The notes below the pieces were generated by a model, which had not been told where the DNA came from, did no database searches, and was given only the letters and a program-made list of their open reading frames with translations. The position numbers were made by a program, and so were the translations under genes. Positions 1-7,795 of a stretch of 40,603 bases of DNA are shown one piece after another. Positions within the stretch are counted from its first letter, which is position 1, and every line of letters starts with the position of its first letter. Source of the stretch: Geomonas silvestris (lineage in GTDB: Bacteria; Desulfobacterota; Desulfuromonadia; Geobacterales; Geobacteraceae); contig NZ_BLXX01000009.1 in the NCBI RefSeq assembly GCF_014193515.1, positions 174,332 through 214,934 on the forward strand. The letters are read 5' to 3'.

Positions 1-67
1 GTGCAGTCGGGTAGCGGCACTCCCCGGGGGGAGCGGCGGGGGGGGGGCGGTCTCGAGCTGGAAAGAG

Positions 68-259
68 CTACAGCATCAGGTCCAGCCGTTCCTTGAGCCA
101 GTGGTAGGTGGCCGGCCAGCGGAAGACTTCCGGCATGAAGAGGATGGCCCCGCCGTTATCGCCGCGCTCCAAGGCGGTGACGATGGCGTGGTTGTCGGCG
201 GGATCGCCAGGCGGACAGAAGATCTGAAGCTGGCGGGCCAATTCGTTGTGGTAGATCAT
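68..259 (-). CDS. Small hypothetical protein, 63 aa
   Basis: A short reading frame with no family I recognise. The same frame stays open upstream to 397 (109 residues), but I chose the internal ATG at 259 because it is preceded by GGAG with a six-base gap, while the upstream part reads like unconstrained sequence. The product is soluble-looking and has a C-terminal half rich in aromatic and charged residues (EVFRWPATYHWLKERLDLML). It has no signal peptide or membrane segment. It is isolated, with no operon partner on the same strand nearby. Real coding is likely but not certain; the function is unknown. Confidence 0.45.
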   Translation of the reverse strand: MIYHNELARQLQIFCPPGDPADNHAIVTALERGDNGGAILFMPEVFRWPATYHWLKERLDLML

Positions 260-449
260 GGCAAGCTCCGGTACTCCGGTCTTTGGGACCAGGGTACAAC
301 CGTTTTTCTTGATAACCGTATCGGCGTCTGTGCGAGCAGCTTTAATTATCAATCGTGCACTTCGGGCGAAAAAAGGTAGGCCGGGGCTCTCCTGCAAAAA
401 AGAGAAAGGACCGAATTGCTCCGGCCCCTCCTGGTTACACGTGCCTGTC

Positions 450-554
450 CTACTTGTTGTGATCGGACTTGATGAATACTGCTACCTGACTGGTGATGAC
501 AACGGCTGACAGTACGGCGATCGAAATGAGCATCACTGACACAAAGTTCCCCAT
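450..554 (-). CDS. 34-residue single-span membrane peptide
   Basis: The ATG at 554 follows a strong ribosome site (GAGGAGGGAAGCT) at ideal spacing. The product is a 34-residue peptide with one hydrophobic stretch (about residues 4-28, FVSVMLISIAVLSAVV then TSQVAVF) and a charged tail IKSDHNK. The frame is open to 683, but the longer N-terminal part is Cys/Arg/Gln-rich and lacks a ribosome site, so I use the short form. Peptides of this kind often associate with larger membrane complexes or act as stress-induced membrane peptides. No partner is evident here. The evidence is the combination of a near-perfect ribosome site and a clean transmembrane segment; function is unknown. Confidence 0.5.
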   Translation of the reverse strand: MGNFVSVMLISIAVLSAVVITSQVAVFIKSDHNK

Positions 555-890
555 AGCTTCCCTCCTCTGGCAGCCCTTCGTGAGAGCTGCTCTCTGTTCT
601 TCACATCGTAGTTGATTGCTGTCCTTGCAGGACATCTGCTCGGATTGTGCCAATCTTAAACTATTGAAATTACGGAATGACATCTCCTTCGGAGAGATGC
701 CGTTGTGCAGCGGAAAGTGCCCTGCTGTTCAAGGTTTGCACCCCGTCGGCCGGCTCAAGAAGAGACGAGGCTCGCGAGCACCCGGCAGCTCAGCCGTTCA
801 TTTGCCTTGACAGCATCGCCGTCGAGGCTCGATAGTGTGCTGCCGGATCACCCGACCTGTAGATTTTCCCGACTCTTTCCCCGCGCGACC
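555..890. other. Intergenic gap between divergent genes
   Basis: About 335 bases between the 34-residue peptide gene (leftward) and the MFS gene (rightward). It must carry the promoters of both. A small hairpin (CATCTC, seven-base loop, GAGATG) lies at about 681-699. I see no convincing gene, terminator or riboswitch. Confidence 0.4.
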
Positions 891-2078
891 ATGACCCACG
901 ACAAGGAACATTTCGGCCCTTTCCTGCTGCTCTGCCTGATCGGCTTCGCGGCGTTTTTCTGCGCGTACCTGCGCATCCCGGTGCTCCCCCTTTTGGCGGC
1001 CCACCTCGGGGCGGGGCCGGCACAGGTAGGGATGATCAACGGCGCCTTCATGCTCACCACCGGGCTCCTCTCCATTCCCGCCGGGTTAGTGGCCGACCGC
1101 ATCGGGCGCCGCACCCCGATCGTCGTCGGGCTCGCGCTGACCGCGGTCTCTTCGCTCCTGGTCACCCAGTGCCAGGCACCGGTGCAGATGGCGCTGGCCT
1201 ACCTCCTCTTCGGGGCGGGGCTGGCGGCCTTCGCGCCGGGGATGCTCTCGCTGGTAGCCGACCTGGTGCCGGCACACCGGCTGGGGCAGGCCTACGGCTG
1301 GTACACCACGGCGATCTACATCGCCATGACCCTGGGGCCTGCCTCGGGCGGCTGGCTCGCCAAGGCCTGGGGGCTGCGCCAGGTCTTCCTCTTTTCGGGA
1401 AGCGCGCTGCTCGCCGTGATCCTGCTCGCCCTCCTGGCGCTCCCTCAAGGCCCTCCCCGGCACTGCAGCGAACTCCACGCGGTGCTCGCCGGAACCTTGG
1501 GGCTCGTTCGGGACCCTCGCCTGGCGGGGTGCCTTCTGGCCACCGCCGGCAGCTGCGTCGGGTTCGGCGTCTTTCTCACCTTCCTGCCGCTCTACGCCTC
1601 GCAGCACGGACTGGACCCGGCCCAGGTCGGCCTCGTCTTCGCGGCGCAGGCGGTGACCAACGTGGTGGGGCGCATCCCGCTGGGGACCCTCGCCGACCGT
1701 GTCGACCGGCGCACCCTGGTGGCGGCAGGCCTCGCCTGTCTCGCCCTGGCCCTCAGCGTGCTCGGCCAGGTGACCGGTCTCTGGGCGCTCGTGGGGTGTG
1801 CGGTCCTCATGGGGGTCGGCATGGCGCTCACTTTTACCTCTATCGGCGCGCTCATCGCCGAACTGGTCCCGGCGCTGAAGCGCGGCTTGGCGATGGGGAT
1901 GTACAACAGCTGCATCTACCTGGGGATGATGTCCGGGTCGACGGCCCTGGGGCTCGCCCTGAAGCGGGTGGGGTACCCTGCCGGCTTCGCCTTAGCCGGC
2001 GCTAGCTCGCTCTGCGCGCTGGTGCTCTTCCTTGCGCTGTTGCGCGGCAAAAAGGGCACGGCCGCGGCGGAGTCTTAG
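891..2078 (+). CDS. MFS drug/metabolite efflux-type transporter
   Basis: A 395-residue major facilitator superfamily transporter, predicted to sit in the inner membrane with 12 helices in two six-helix bundles. The loop between helices 2 and 3 has the MFS motif A pattern (GLVADRIGRRTP), and a second copy-like motif (GTLADRVDRRT) follows helix 8. This is the internal duplication typical of the drug:H+ antiporter (DHA1) type. The frame is open from 705, but the upstream 62 residues are hydrophilic and unlike MFS N-termini, so the ATG at 891 is preferred although its ribosome site is weak. It has no operon partner and its substrate cannot be inferred. Confidence 0.85.
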   Translation: MTHDKEHFGPFLLLCLIGFAAFFCAYLRIPVLPLLAAHLGAGPAQVGMINGAFMLTTGLLSIPAGLVADRIGRRTPIVVGLALTAVSSLLVTQCQAPVQMALAYLLFGAGLAAFAPGMLSLVADLVPAHRLGQAYGWYTTAIYIAMTLGPASGGWLAKAWGLRQVFLFSGSALLAVILLALLALPQGPPRHCSELHAVLAGTLGLVRDPRLAGCLLATAGSCVGFGVFLTFLPLYASQHGLDPAQVGLVFAAQAVTNVVGRIPLGTLADRVDRRTLVAAGLACLALALSVLGQVTGLWALVGCAVLMGVGMALTFTSIGALIAELVPALKRGLAMGMYNSCIYLGMMSGSTALGLALKRVGYPAGFALAGASSLCALVLFLALLRGKKGTAAAES

Positions 2079-2380
2079 GCCGGGCGGGTGAGCTGATCCA
2101 AGGCTGGGATAGCAACTGCCCCAGGCTTGGTGGGCCTTCAGCCGGCATGGCGTTTGCGAGCCGAACGGTTGGCGGGGCGTGTCGAGGAGTCAGGAAGGGC
2201 CGGGTAAGAGCGCTTGGCTCAAGGGGAGAAGAGGCTCGCGCGCGGGGAGAGCGGGAAGCGGTTTTTGGGGGGGCAAGGGCGAAGGTGGGTTCGCCCTGCC
2301 TGGATCGTCTCGGCGCTGCAGGACCGCGGATATCGGCTGCCGGAAATGGCCGTTCGGCACCGTCCGCGGCACAGGGCCTC
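2079..2380. other. Gap between convergent genes
   Basis: About 300 bases separating the ends of the rightward MFS gene and the leftward thiamine-binding gene. It is very G-rich. I see no convincing terminator with a T-run and no gene with a ribosome site; overlapping open frames here read as low-complexity Arg/Gly/Pro sequence. Confidence 0.4.
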
Positions 2381-2677
2381 CTACAGCTTTTCCTTCACGC
2401 TGCGTACCTTGTCTTCCATGCTCTGCTCGCGGTCGGTACGGGTCCCGGCCTTGATGGTCGTGGTGATGCGCGGCGCACCCATCTCGTGCACCACCTCGTG
2501 GCAGCGCTTCACCGCGGCGAACACCGCGTCCCATTCACCTTCGATGCTGGTTCCATAGGAGTGCAGCTCGCTTTTAAGGCCGCTGTCGGCTAAAACCTTC
2601 TGGCAGGCGGCGATGTAGGGCGAGAGCGATACCCCCACTCCGAGGGGCACCAGGCACAGGTCGATGAGGACTTTCAT
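2381..2677 (-). CDS. MTH1187-family thiamine-binding protein
   Basis: A 98-residue protein of the MTH1187/YkoF-like family (formerly DUF77, TIGR00106), small ferredoxin-like-fold proteins that bind thiamine or related metabolites. It starts at an ATG preceded by AAGGAG with a seven-base gap. Diagnostic stretches are the N-terminal VPLGVGVSLSPYIAAC, the central HSYGTSIEGEWDAVF and the later KRCHEVVHEMGAPRITTTIK. Length matches the family. It lies 131 bases downstream of, and on the same strand as, the NfeD-type protease gene, so the two could be co-transcribed. No thiamine biosynthesis or transport genes are near, and no TPP riboswitch was seen. Confidence 0.85.
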   Translation of the reverse strand: MKVLIDLCLVPLGVGVSLSPYIAACQKVLADSGLKSELHSYGTSIEGEWDAVFAAVKRCHEVVHEMGAPRITTTIKAGTRTDREQSMEDKVRSVKEKL

Positions 2678-2808
2678 GGCAGTCTCCTTGTCGGTTGGTG
2701 GACCGGCGCCGGGCCGTAGCGGCTCTCTGCCGGGGTGCGCTGGCGTTCATTCCGTGTACGGCAGAGTCAGTAATCCAGCGGCCAGTATACGTTATCTGCC
2801 GTTCGAGC

Positions 2809-4143
2809 TCAACTGTTTCGACCCGGCCCTCCCGTTTCGCCCGGTGCCTTTGGCGGGCGGACCTTCCTCACGGAAACTTTCAGGCCGGCCAGCGCGGTCA
2901 CCTCGACCCGGTCACCCCGGGCGATCGGCTCCGCCCCCTCGGCATTCCAGTACTCGCCGCGGATCAGCACCTTCCCCTCGGGCCGCAGCTCGGTTGCCGC
3001 GATCCCCTCGGCGCCGATCATAGCCTCCTTCCCGGTGACCGGCTTTTGCCGGTAGGCCTCCACTCCCTTGGCGACTACCACCACGAAAAAGAGCGTAGTG
3101 ACGGTCACGGTCGCCACGATCACCCCGAGCGACAGGCGCAGGCCGGGCTCTGGGGAGGGGAACAACAATAGCGAGCCGAGTATCAGCGAGATCACGGCAG
3201 CGATGGCGAGGATGCCGTGGGAGACGATCTTGATCTCGGCGATGAACAGGATGATGGCCAAAAGGATGAGCAGCACCCCGGCGTAGTTCACCGGCAGGGT
3301 CTGGAAGGCGAAGAAGGCGAGCAAAAGCGAGATGCCGCCGATCACCCCCGGGAGGATGGCGCCCGGGGTGGAGAGCTCGAAGAAGATCCCTATGATGCCG
3401 GCCAGCATGAGCAGGTAGGCGAGGTCGGGATTGCTGATGGTGTTGAGGATGCGGTCGCGGGTCCCCATCTCGTGCCGGGTGATCCGGGCTCCGGCGAGGT
3501 TGAGGGCCAGCGGCTTGCCGTCGCGGATAAGGCGCCGCCCCTCGAGCTTGTCCACCAGGTCCTGCGGGTTCTGGGCGATGAGGTCGATGACCCGCTCCTT
3601 GAGGGCGGCCTCCGCCGACAGCGACAGGCTCCCGCGGACCATCTGTCGAGCCACCTCGACGTTGCGCCCGCGCTGCGCCGCGATCCCCTCGAGGTACGCC
3701 GCAGAGTCGTTCAGCACCTTCTCTTCCATGACCTTGTCCGGCTTCCCCCCCAGGGATACCGGGTGCGCCGCGCCGATGTTGGTCCCCGGCGACATGGCGC
3801 AGACATCCGCGGCGAGCGCGATCACCGCTCCGGCCGAGGCGGCCCGGGCTCCCGGCGGTGTCACCAGCACCGCCACCGGGACCTGCGCGGCGAAGATCCC
3901 CTTCACCGCGTCGCGCATCGCCGTATCAAGCCCCCCCGGGGTGTCCAGTTCCACGAGCACCAGGGCGTCCCCGCGCCGGGCCGCTCCCTCCAGGTTGCGC
4001 AGGAAATAGGCGACCGTCACCGGATTGATGGTGCCGTTTACGGAAAGGAGAGCGACCTGCGCTGCTTTCTGCTGCCCGGAGCAGGTAAGCGCAGGGAACA
4101 GGCACAGGAGCAGTACCCAGAGTGCCGAGCGGATCTTTTTCAT
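2809..4143 (-). CDS. NfeD/ClpP-class membrane-bound serine protease
   Basis: A 444-residue long-form NfeD protein (NfeD1b type). It begins at the ATG at 4143, preceded by GGAGG with a seven-base gap; the frame extends further upstream without support. Order of parts: signal peptide (about 1-24), ClpP-like protease domain (about 28-230), four or five hydrophobic helices (about 255-370) and a C-terminal NfeD OB-fold domain (about 385-440). The Ser-Lys dyad is visible as Ser103 in ASAGAV and Lys142 in MEEKVLND, a spacing close to archaeal PH1510. Such proteases usually act on membrane stomatin-like partners, but no stomatin gene is adjacent here. The catalytic residues appear intact. Confidence 0.9.
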   Translation of the reverse strand: MKKIRSALWVLLLCLFPALTCSGQQKAAQVALLSVNGTINPVTVAYFLRNLEGAARRGDALVLVELDTPGGLDTAMRDAVKGIFAAQVPVAVLVTPPGARAASAGAVIALAADVCAMSPGTNIGAAHPVSLGGKPDKVMEEKVLNDSAAYLEGIAAQRGRNVEVARQMVRGSLSLSAEAALKERVIDLIAQNPQDLVDKLEGRRLIRDGKPLALNLAGARITRHEMGTRDRILNTISNPDLAYLLMLAGIIGIFFELSTPGAILPGVIGGISLLLAFFAFQTLPVNYAGVLLILLAIILFIAEIKIVSHGILAIAAVISLILGSLLLFPSPEPGLRLSLGVIVATVTVTTLFFVVVVAKGVEAYRQKPVTGKEAMIGAEGIAATELRPEGKVLIRGEYWNAEGAEPIARGDRVEVTALAGLKVSVRKVRPPKAPGETGGPGRNS

Positions 4144-4465
4144 CGCGGTACCTCCACAATAACCCTTGCAAATTCTAGCCTTGTGCAAGGTCCTGTCAAA
4201 CAGCTCCCCCTGTTGGGAGTTCATCGTTTCGGCTTTAAGACAATCGCTTCCCCCGGAACAGGGTCATGTTGTCGGGCAATAAAGGAACGGTTGCAATTTA
4301 TAGTTGATTATTGATTCACCCTATGCAATAAAGGGCGCGTAACTGGTTAGCGTCGTTGCACTGTTTGTATTTGCCACTTTTTTTACTGTCTTTTTTGTGA
4401 CAGATGACAGGCATTCAAGCCTGCTCTGCCACCGGATATTGAACCAGATACCGGGATCTCAGCGC
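4144..4465. other. Divergent promoter region, AT-rich
   Basis: About 320 bases between the leftward NfeD-type gene and the rightward receiver-PilZ gene, much richer in A+T than its flanks. The 10-base word GCAATAAAGG occurs twice (4276-4285 and 4325-4334). It presumably carries both promoters, but I could not assign a clear -35/-10 pair to either gene. Confidence 0.4.
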
Positions 4466-5152
4466 ATGAAAAAGATTCTGCTCGTCAACAGCCAGGAAGC
4501 CTTCCTGGACCGTAACAAAACCCTGCTGAACCGTGCCGGTTTCCTCATCCTCACCGCCTCCTCCGTCCAGGAAGCCCTGGCCATCTGCCGCGAACACGAA
4601 ATAAACCTCATCATCTCGCAACTGGAGCGCACGCCGTCCGGCGGCGATCTGCTCTGCTCCCTGATCCGCGAGGACAGCGCCCTGCGCAACGTCTCCATCA
4701 TCCTGATAGCCTACGCCCAGGACGCCGAGTTCGCGGCAGGCTGCGGCGCCAACGCGGTGGTGAGCAAGCCGGTGCGCCCCGAGGAGCTGCTCAAGCTGGT
4801 CGGGAAGTTCCTGGAGATCCGCGCCCGGCGCGAGTTCCGGGCCGTGTTCAACGCGCGGGTGGAGGCGACCTGGGGGACCCTCTCTTTCTCCGGGATGACC
4901 CGCAACATCAGCGCTTCCGGGCTTTTGTGCGAGACGAGCGTCCTGCTGCGCAAAAACGACCCGCTCAGCAACGTGCTCTTCGACCTGTCGGGTTACCCGA
5001 TCGTGGCCGAGGGGATGGTGGTCTGGTCGGGAAGCCTCCCCGGCGGCACCCACATCTACGGCGTCGAGTTCACCCGTCTTGCCGCCGAGCGGCGCGAACG
5101 GATCGAGCAGTTCGTAGCGTCTGCCGCGGGTAGCGCCCCCGCTTTGTTGTAG
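4466..5152 (+). CDS. Degenerate receiver domain fused to PilZ domain
   Basis: A 228-residue cytoplasmic protein with a CheY-like receiver (about 1-118) and a C-terminal PilZ domain (about 120-222). The PilZ part keeps the c-di-GMP-binding signature: R121-R125 (RREFR) and N147-x-S149-x-x-G152. The receiver has lost its phosphorylation chemistry: the acidic pair is N8/S9, the phospho-acceptor position is Q52 and the conserved Thr/Ser is A82. The Lys (K101 in SKPVRP) remains. It is therefore probably a pseudo-receiver, with c-di-GMP as the real input. I chose the ATG at 4466 because the fold begins there (MKKILLV); the frame is open to 4397 and the ribosome site is weak. It is monocistronic, followed by a terminator. 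Confidence 0.85.
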   Translation: MKKILLVNSQEAFLDRNKTLLNRAGFLILTASSVQEALAICREHEINLIISQLERTPSGGDLLCSLIREDSALRNVSIILIAYAQDAEFAAGCGANAVVSKPVRPEELLKLVGKFLEIRARREFRAVFNARVEATWGTLSFSGMTRNISASGLLCETSVLLRKNDPLSNVLFDLSGYPIVAEGMVVWSGSLPGGTHIYGVEFTRLAAERRERIEQFVASAAGSAPALL

Positions 5153-5174
5153 CCGCGCCGCTTTCCCCCTTCGT

Positions 5175-5212
5175 GCGGCACCGGCACCTGGCGCTCGCCG
5201 GTGCCGCCTTTT
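5175..5212 (+). terminator. Rho-independent terminator after receiver-PilZ gene
   Basis: An 11-base-pair perfect stem (GCGGCACCGGC / GCCGGTGCCGC), 11-base loop, then a CTTTTCCCC tail. It begins 23 bases after the stop codon. The T-run is short, so termination could be partial. Confidence 0.6.
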
Positions 5213-5359
5213 CCCCTGTTTGTGCAGCTTTCCCCCCCGCGATACACTTCTGAAGGTTCTCGCGTAACGACAACAGCCAGCCCGGATGGCGCCGAGGCTG
5301 CCCCACGCCTTGGGTGAGCCTCGCAGCCCAAGCCGGCGCGGCATCAGGAGGTGGTGACC

Positions 5360-5557
5360 ATGGAGGATCGTGACCGAAAGGAAAAAGCTCCGGTTATCGT
5401 GCGCCTGGAGCGGCGCAGCCATCGGCAGTCCGACCTGAGTTCCGCAGAGCTGATGCGGATCCTGCGCAAACGCGCCGCCAAGGCCGGGAAGCTGAGGGGA
5501 GCCGGGCCCCTGCTGCCGCCCGGAAAGGATCCCGGTGCAGACCCGCAAAACCAATGA
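5360..5557 (+). CDS. Small basic hypothetical protein, 65 aa
   Basis: A 65-residue, strongly charged protein, rich in Arg and Lys, with a helix-forming centre (SSAELMRILRKRAAKAGK) and a Pro/Gly-rich tail. The ATG at 5360 is preceded by a perfect AGGAGG at eight bases; two in-frame GTG codons at 5351 and 5354 overlap that site and are unlikely starts. I recognise no family. The size and basic nature could suit a nucleic-acid-binding or regulatory peptide, but that is speculation. It follows a terminator and stands alone. Confidence 0.5.
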   Translation: MEDRDRKEKAPVIVRLERRSHRQSDLSSAELMRILRKRAAKAGKLRGAGPLLPPGKDPGADPQNQ

Positions 5558-5786
5558 AGGGATCGGCCAGACGGCCGGCGCTCCTTCCTTTTCCCGTGAA
5601 CCGGCATCGCTCCCGGTGCCGGTTCCGCCTCTCGCCATTCCTGCCAACCCACCGCTATTCAAGAGGTTATCCTCAGTTTTTCCCTTCGTTTTCCAGGTGA
5701 CAGCTCTGTGCAAACGCGCTAGCATGGCTCTTGATGGTCCAATGAAAGAGACTTTTCCGTCATTTTAAGGCAAAGAGAGGCATCCC

Positions 5787-6059
5787 ATGCCGGGGAACAC
5801 CGAGAAGACCATTTGCACCTGCGTCACCAACCACGAGCACCACATCTGCGCCCTGCACGGCAAAGGGCTGGTAGAGGAAGCGGAGCGCCTGACCGATAAC
5901 CCGACGGTGACCTGCTCCATTTGCCTGGTAAACGCCAATTCACCGGAAAACGTCTGCTCGCCCACTACCTTGGGGGGCGGCTTCAAATATTCGGACATGA
6001 AGGACAGCAAGAAGATCCTCTGCGAAAGCGTGGATGCCGAGCTCGAGAAGGAACCTTAG
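5787..6059 (+). CDS. Cys/His-rich small protein, 90 aa
   Basis: A 90-residue protein with seven cysteines and a cluster of histidines near the N-terminus. Visible pairs are C10-x-C12, then H16, H18, H19, C21, H24, and C43-x-x-C46, with single Cys at 57 and 79. The spacing suggests metal binding (zinc or an iron-sulfur site), possibly a small treble-clef or ribbon. No family is recognised. The start follows AGAGAGG at a suitable distance. A strong terminator follows closely, so it is a one-gene transcript or the last gene of one. Function is unknown; the coding call rests on the ribosome site, the terminator and the ordered Cys pattern. Confidence 0.65.
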   Translation: MPGNTEKTICTCVTNHEHHICALHGKGLVEEAERLTDNPTVTCSICLVNANSPENVCSPTTLGGGFKYSDMKDSKKILCESVDAELEKEP

Positions 6060-6089
6060 GGCAGCTCCGGAGGGGAGCGTGCTGCACCG

Positions 6090-6122
6090 GGGGCCGCTTT
6101 CCGAAGCGGCCCCTTCTTTTTG
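6090..6122 (+). terminator. Strong Rho-independent terminator
   Basis: A perfect 10-base-pair stem (GGGGCCGCTT / AAGCGGCCCC) with a TCCG tetraloop and a TTCTTTTTG tail, 30 bases after the stop of the Cys/His-rich gene. Confidence 0.85.
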
Positions 6123-6219
6123 CTCGACCTGCAGTATTTTTTCCTCCCCGCGCTTCCCAGAATATTAATGCGCTCTATACTAGTCCGGTTGTCACCTGGG
6201 AGCTTGGGGAGGAATGGAG

Positions 6220-7689
6220 ATGCTGTACGTCGAACCGATCCGGTACCTGCTAGTCGGGATCCTTGCCGTGGCCCTGCTTGAGACCGGTTGCACCCTGAAA
6301 CCAGGCAAAGGAACCCTGGCGGCCCCGAGCGCCGGAACCGAAGTCATGGAACCGAGAAGACCCATCCGACATGAAGAGTACGAAATAGAGGACCTCAGGC
6401 GGATCCCGCAGGACCTGGGGCGGCTCGCCGTCGCCGCCGGGGATCGCCTGAACCTTCCCGGGGAGTGCCGGAGCTATCTTTTGGACGAGTTCCGGCAGCA
6501 CTACTTCGCCCCCTGGGGCGCACCAGGGCCCGGCGAAGAACCCGCCGAGATCAGGGATTACATGCGGCAGCAGGGGAGGGGGACCTGGTACGGCCCCAAC
6601 CAGCGCAAAGTCCCTCGGAGGGAGCTTCGGGAGATCCTGGACAACTGCGCGCTGGAGGGCTTCCCGTCGCGAAGCGTTCCGGCCGTGGCCGTGGCGCCTG
6701 CACACCTGCGCGGGCTCCCCAGCTATCAGCCGCTCTACAAGAGTCCCGACGACGCCCCCTTCGACATGATCTCCTACCCCCAGGTGAAGCTCAACGAGCC
6801 CTTGAGGGTGCGCCACGCCTCGGCCGACGGGGTCTGGCTCTTCGTGGAGACCGCCTACTCAAACGGCTGGCTCGAGCGTCGCGACGTGGCGGCCTTTAAC
6901 CCCGGGCAGGTGGCCGACTGGATAGGGGGGCGCTTTTTGGTGGTGACCCAGGACTACGCCCCGGTCCCGGACGGCAAAGGGGTCGGGGTGTTTCGCTGCA
7001 AGGTTGGTACCCTTTTGCCGCTCATCCGGGAGGATGCGGAGGAGTGGCAGGTGGCGGTCGCCTCGGCGGGCGAGGGGGGGGGCGCCGAGATCCGCCGCGT
7101 CGCACTCCCGAAGACGGCCGCGGCCCCCTTTCCGGTCCCCTTCCGACCCGCAGAGATCGCGCTGGTCGGCAACCAGATGCTGGGGGAACCCTACGGTTGG
7201 GGGGAGATCTACGACCTGAGGGACTGCTCGGCGCTTTTGCGCGACTTCTTCCTCCCCTTCGGGATCTGGCTGCCGCGCACCTCGAGCGACCAGATCGCCT
7301 CGACCCCGGGGCGGGCCGACCTCACGGCGCTGCCGCCGGCGCGCAAGGAGGAGCTCATCAAGAAGAGCCCCCCGTTTCTCACCCTGCTCTTCAAGCCCGG
7401 CCACATCATGCTCTACGTAGGGCTCGATCCCCAGGGGCGCCCCCTGGTGTTCCACGGCGCCTGGTCCATCCGGCTCAAGGAGGGGGTGGCTCCCCGAAGC
7501 GGCAACGGGGAGGGTGGCGAACATCCCGCCCAGCGCACCCAGATCATCGGCCTCTCCGCCATCACCACCCTGGAGCCCGGCAAGGAGCTGGGGCTGGTCC
7601 CCGGTGCCTCCCTTCTTGAGAAAGCGAGCGCACTCGGCGCCCTCAGCGCCCGCTGCCCTGCCGCTATACCGGATATCCCCTCTCGTTAA
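6220..7689 (+). CDS. SH3-domain NlpC/P60 cell-wall peptidase
   Basis: A 489-residue envelope protein matching the architecture N-terminal NLPC_P60 extension, two bacterial SH3-like domains (about 150-290), then an NlpC/P60 cysteine peptidase (about 310-450). Such enzymes cleave D-Glu-diaminopimelate bonds in peptidoglycan stem peptides. The catalytic Cys is in RDCSALLRDFFLPFG and the His in PGHIMLYVG. The N-terminus is hydrophobic and ends at Cys24 (LLETGC), an imperfect lipobox with Glu at -3, so it may be a lipoprotein or simply secreted. ATG 6220 has GGGGAGG seven bases upstream; ATG 6214 is in frame but only one base from that site. A stand-alone gene. Confidence 0.88.
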   Translation: MLYVEPIRYLLVGILAVALLETGCTLKPGKGTLAAPSAGTEVMEPRRPIRHEEYEIEDLRRIPQDLGRLAVAAGDRLNLPGECRSYLLDEFRQHYFAPWGAPGPGEEPAEIRDYMRQQGRGTWYGPNQRKVPRRELREILDNCALEGFPSRSVPAVAVAPAHLRGLPSYQPLYKSPDDAPFDMISYPQVKLNEPLRVRHASADGVWLFVETAYSNGWLERRDVAAFNPGQVADWIGGRFLVVTQDYAPVPDGKGVGVFRCKVGTLLPLIREDAEEWQVAVASAGEGGGAEIRRVALPKTAAAPFPVPFRPAEIALVGNQMLGEPYGWGEIYDLRDCSALLRDFFLPFGIWLPRTSSDQIASTPGRADLTALPPARKEELIKKSPPFLTLLFKPGHIMLYVGLDPQGRPLVFHGAWSIRLKEGVAPRSGNGEGGEHPAQRTQIIGLSAITTLEPGKELGLVPGASLLEKASALGALSARCPAAIPDIPSR

Positions 7690-7795
7690 AACCCTTCCTT
7701 CGACCTTTCTCATGACCTGACACCGGAAACGTGCTAATAATAAGGGGCCGGGAATGCCCCTCCGGCAGATCCCAGGTCAGGAGACGCCGTAACCC

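Noticed and set aside
2147..2593. Plus-strand frame overlapping the thiamine-binding gene and the gap before it
   Set aside because: Gly/Arg-rich composition, no ribosome site, and the overlapping minus-strand gene is a clear family member.
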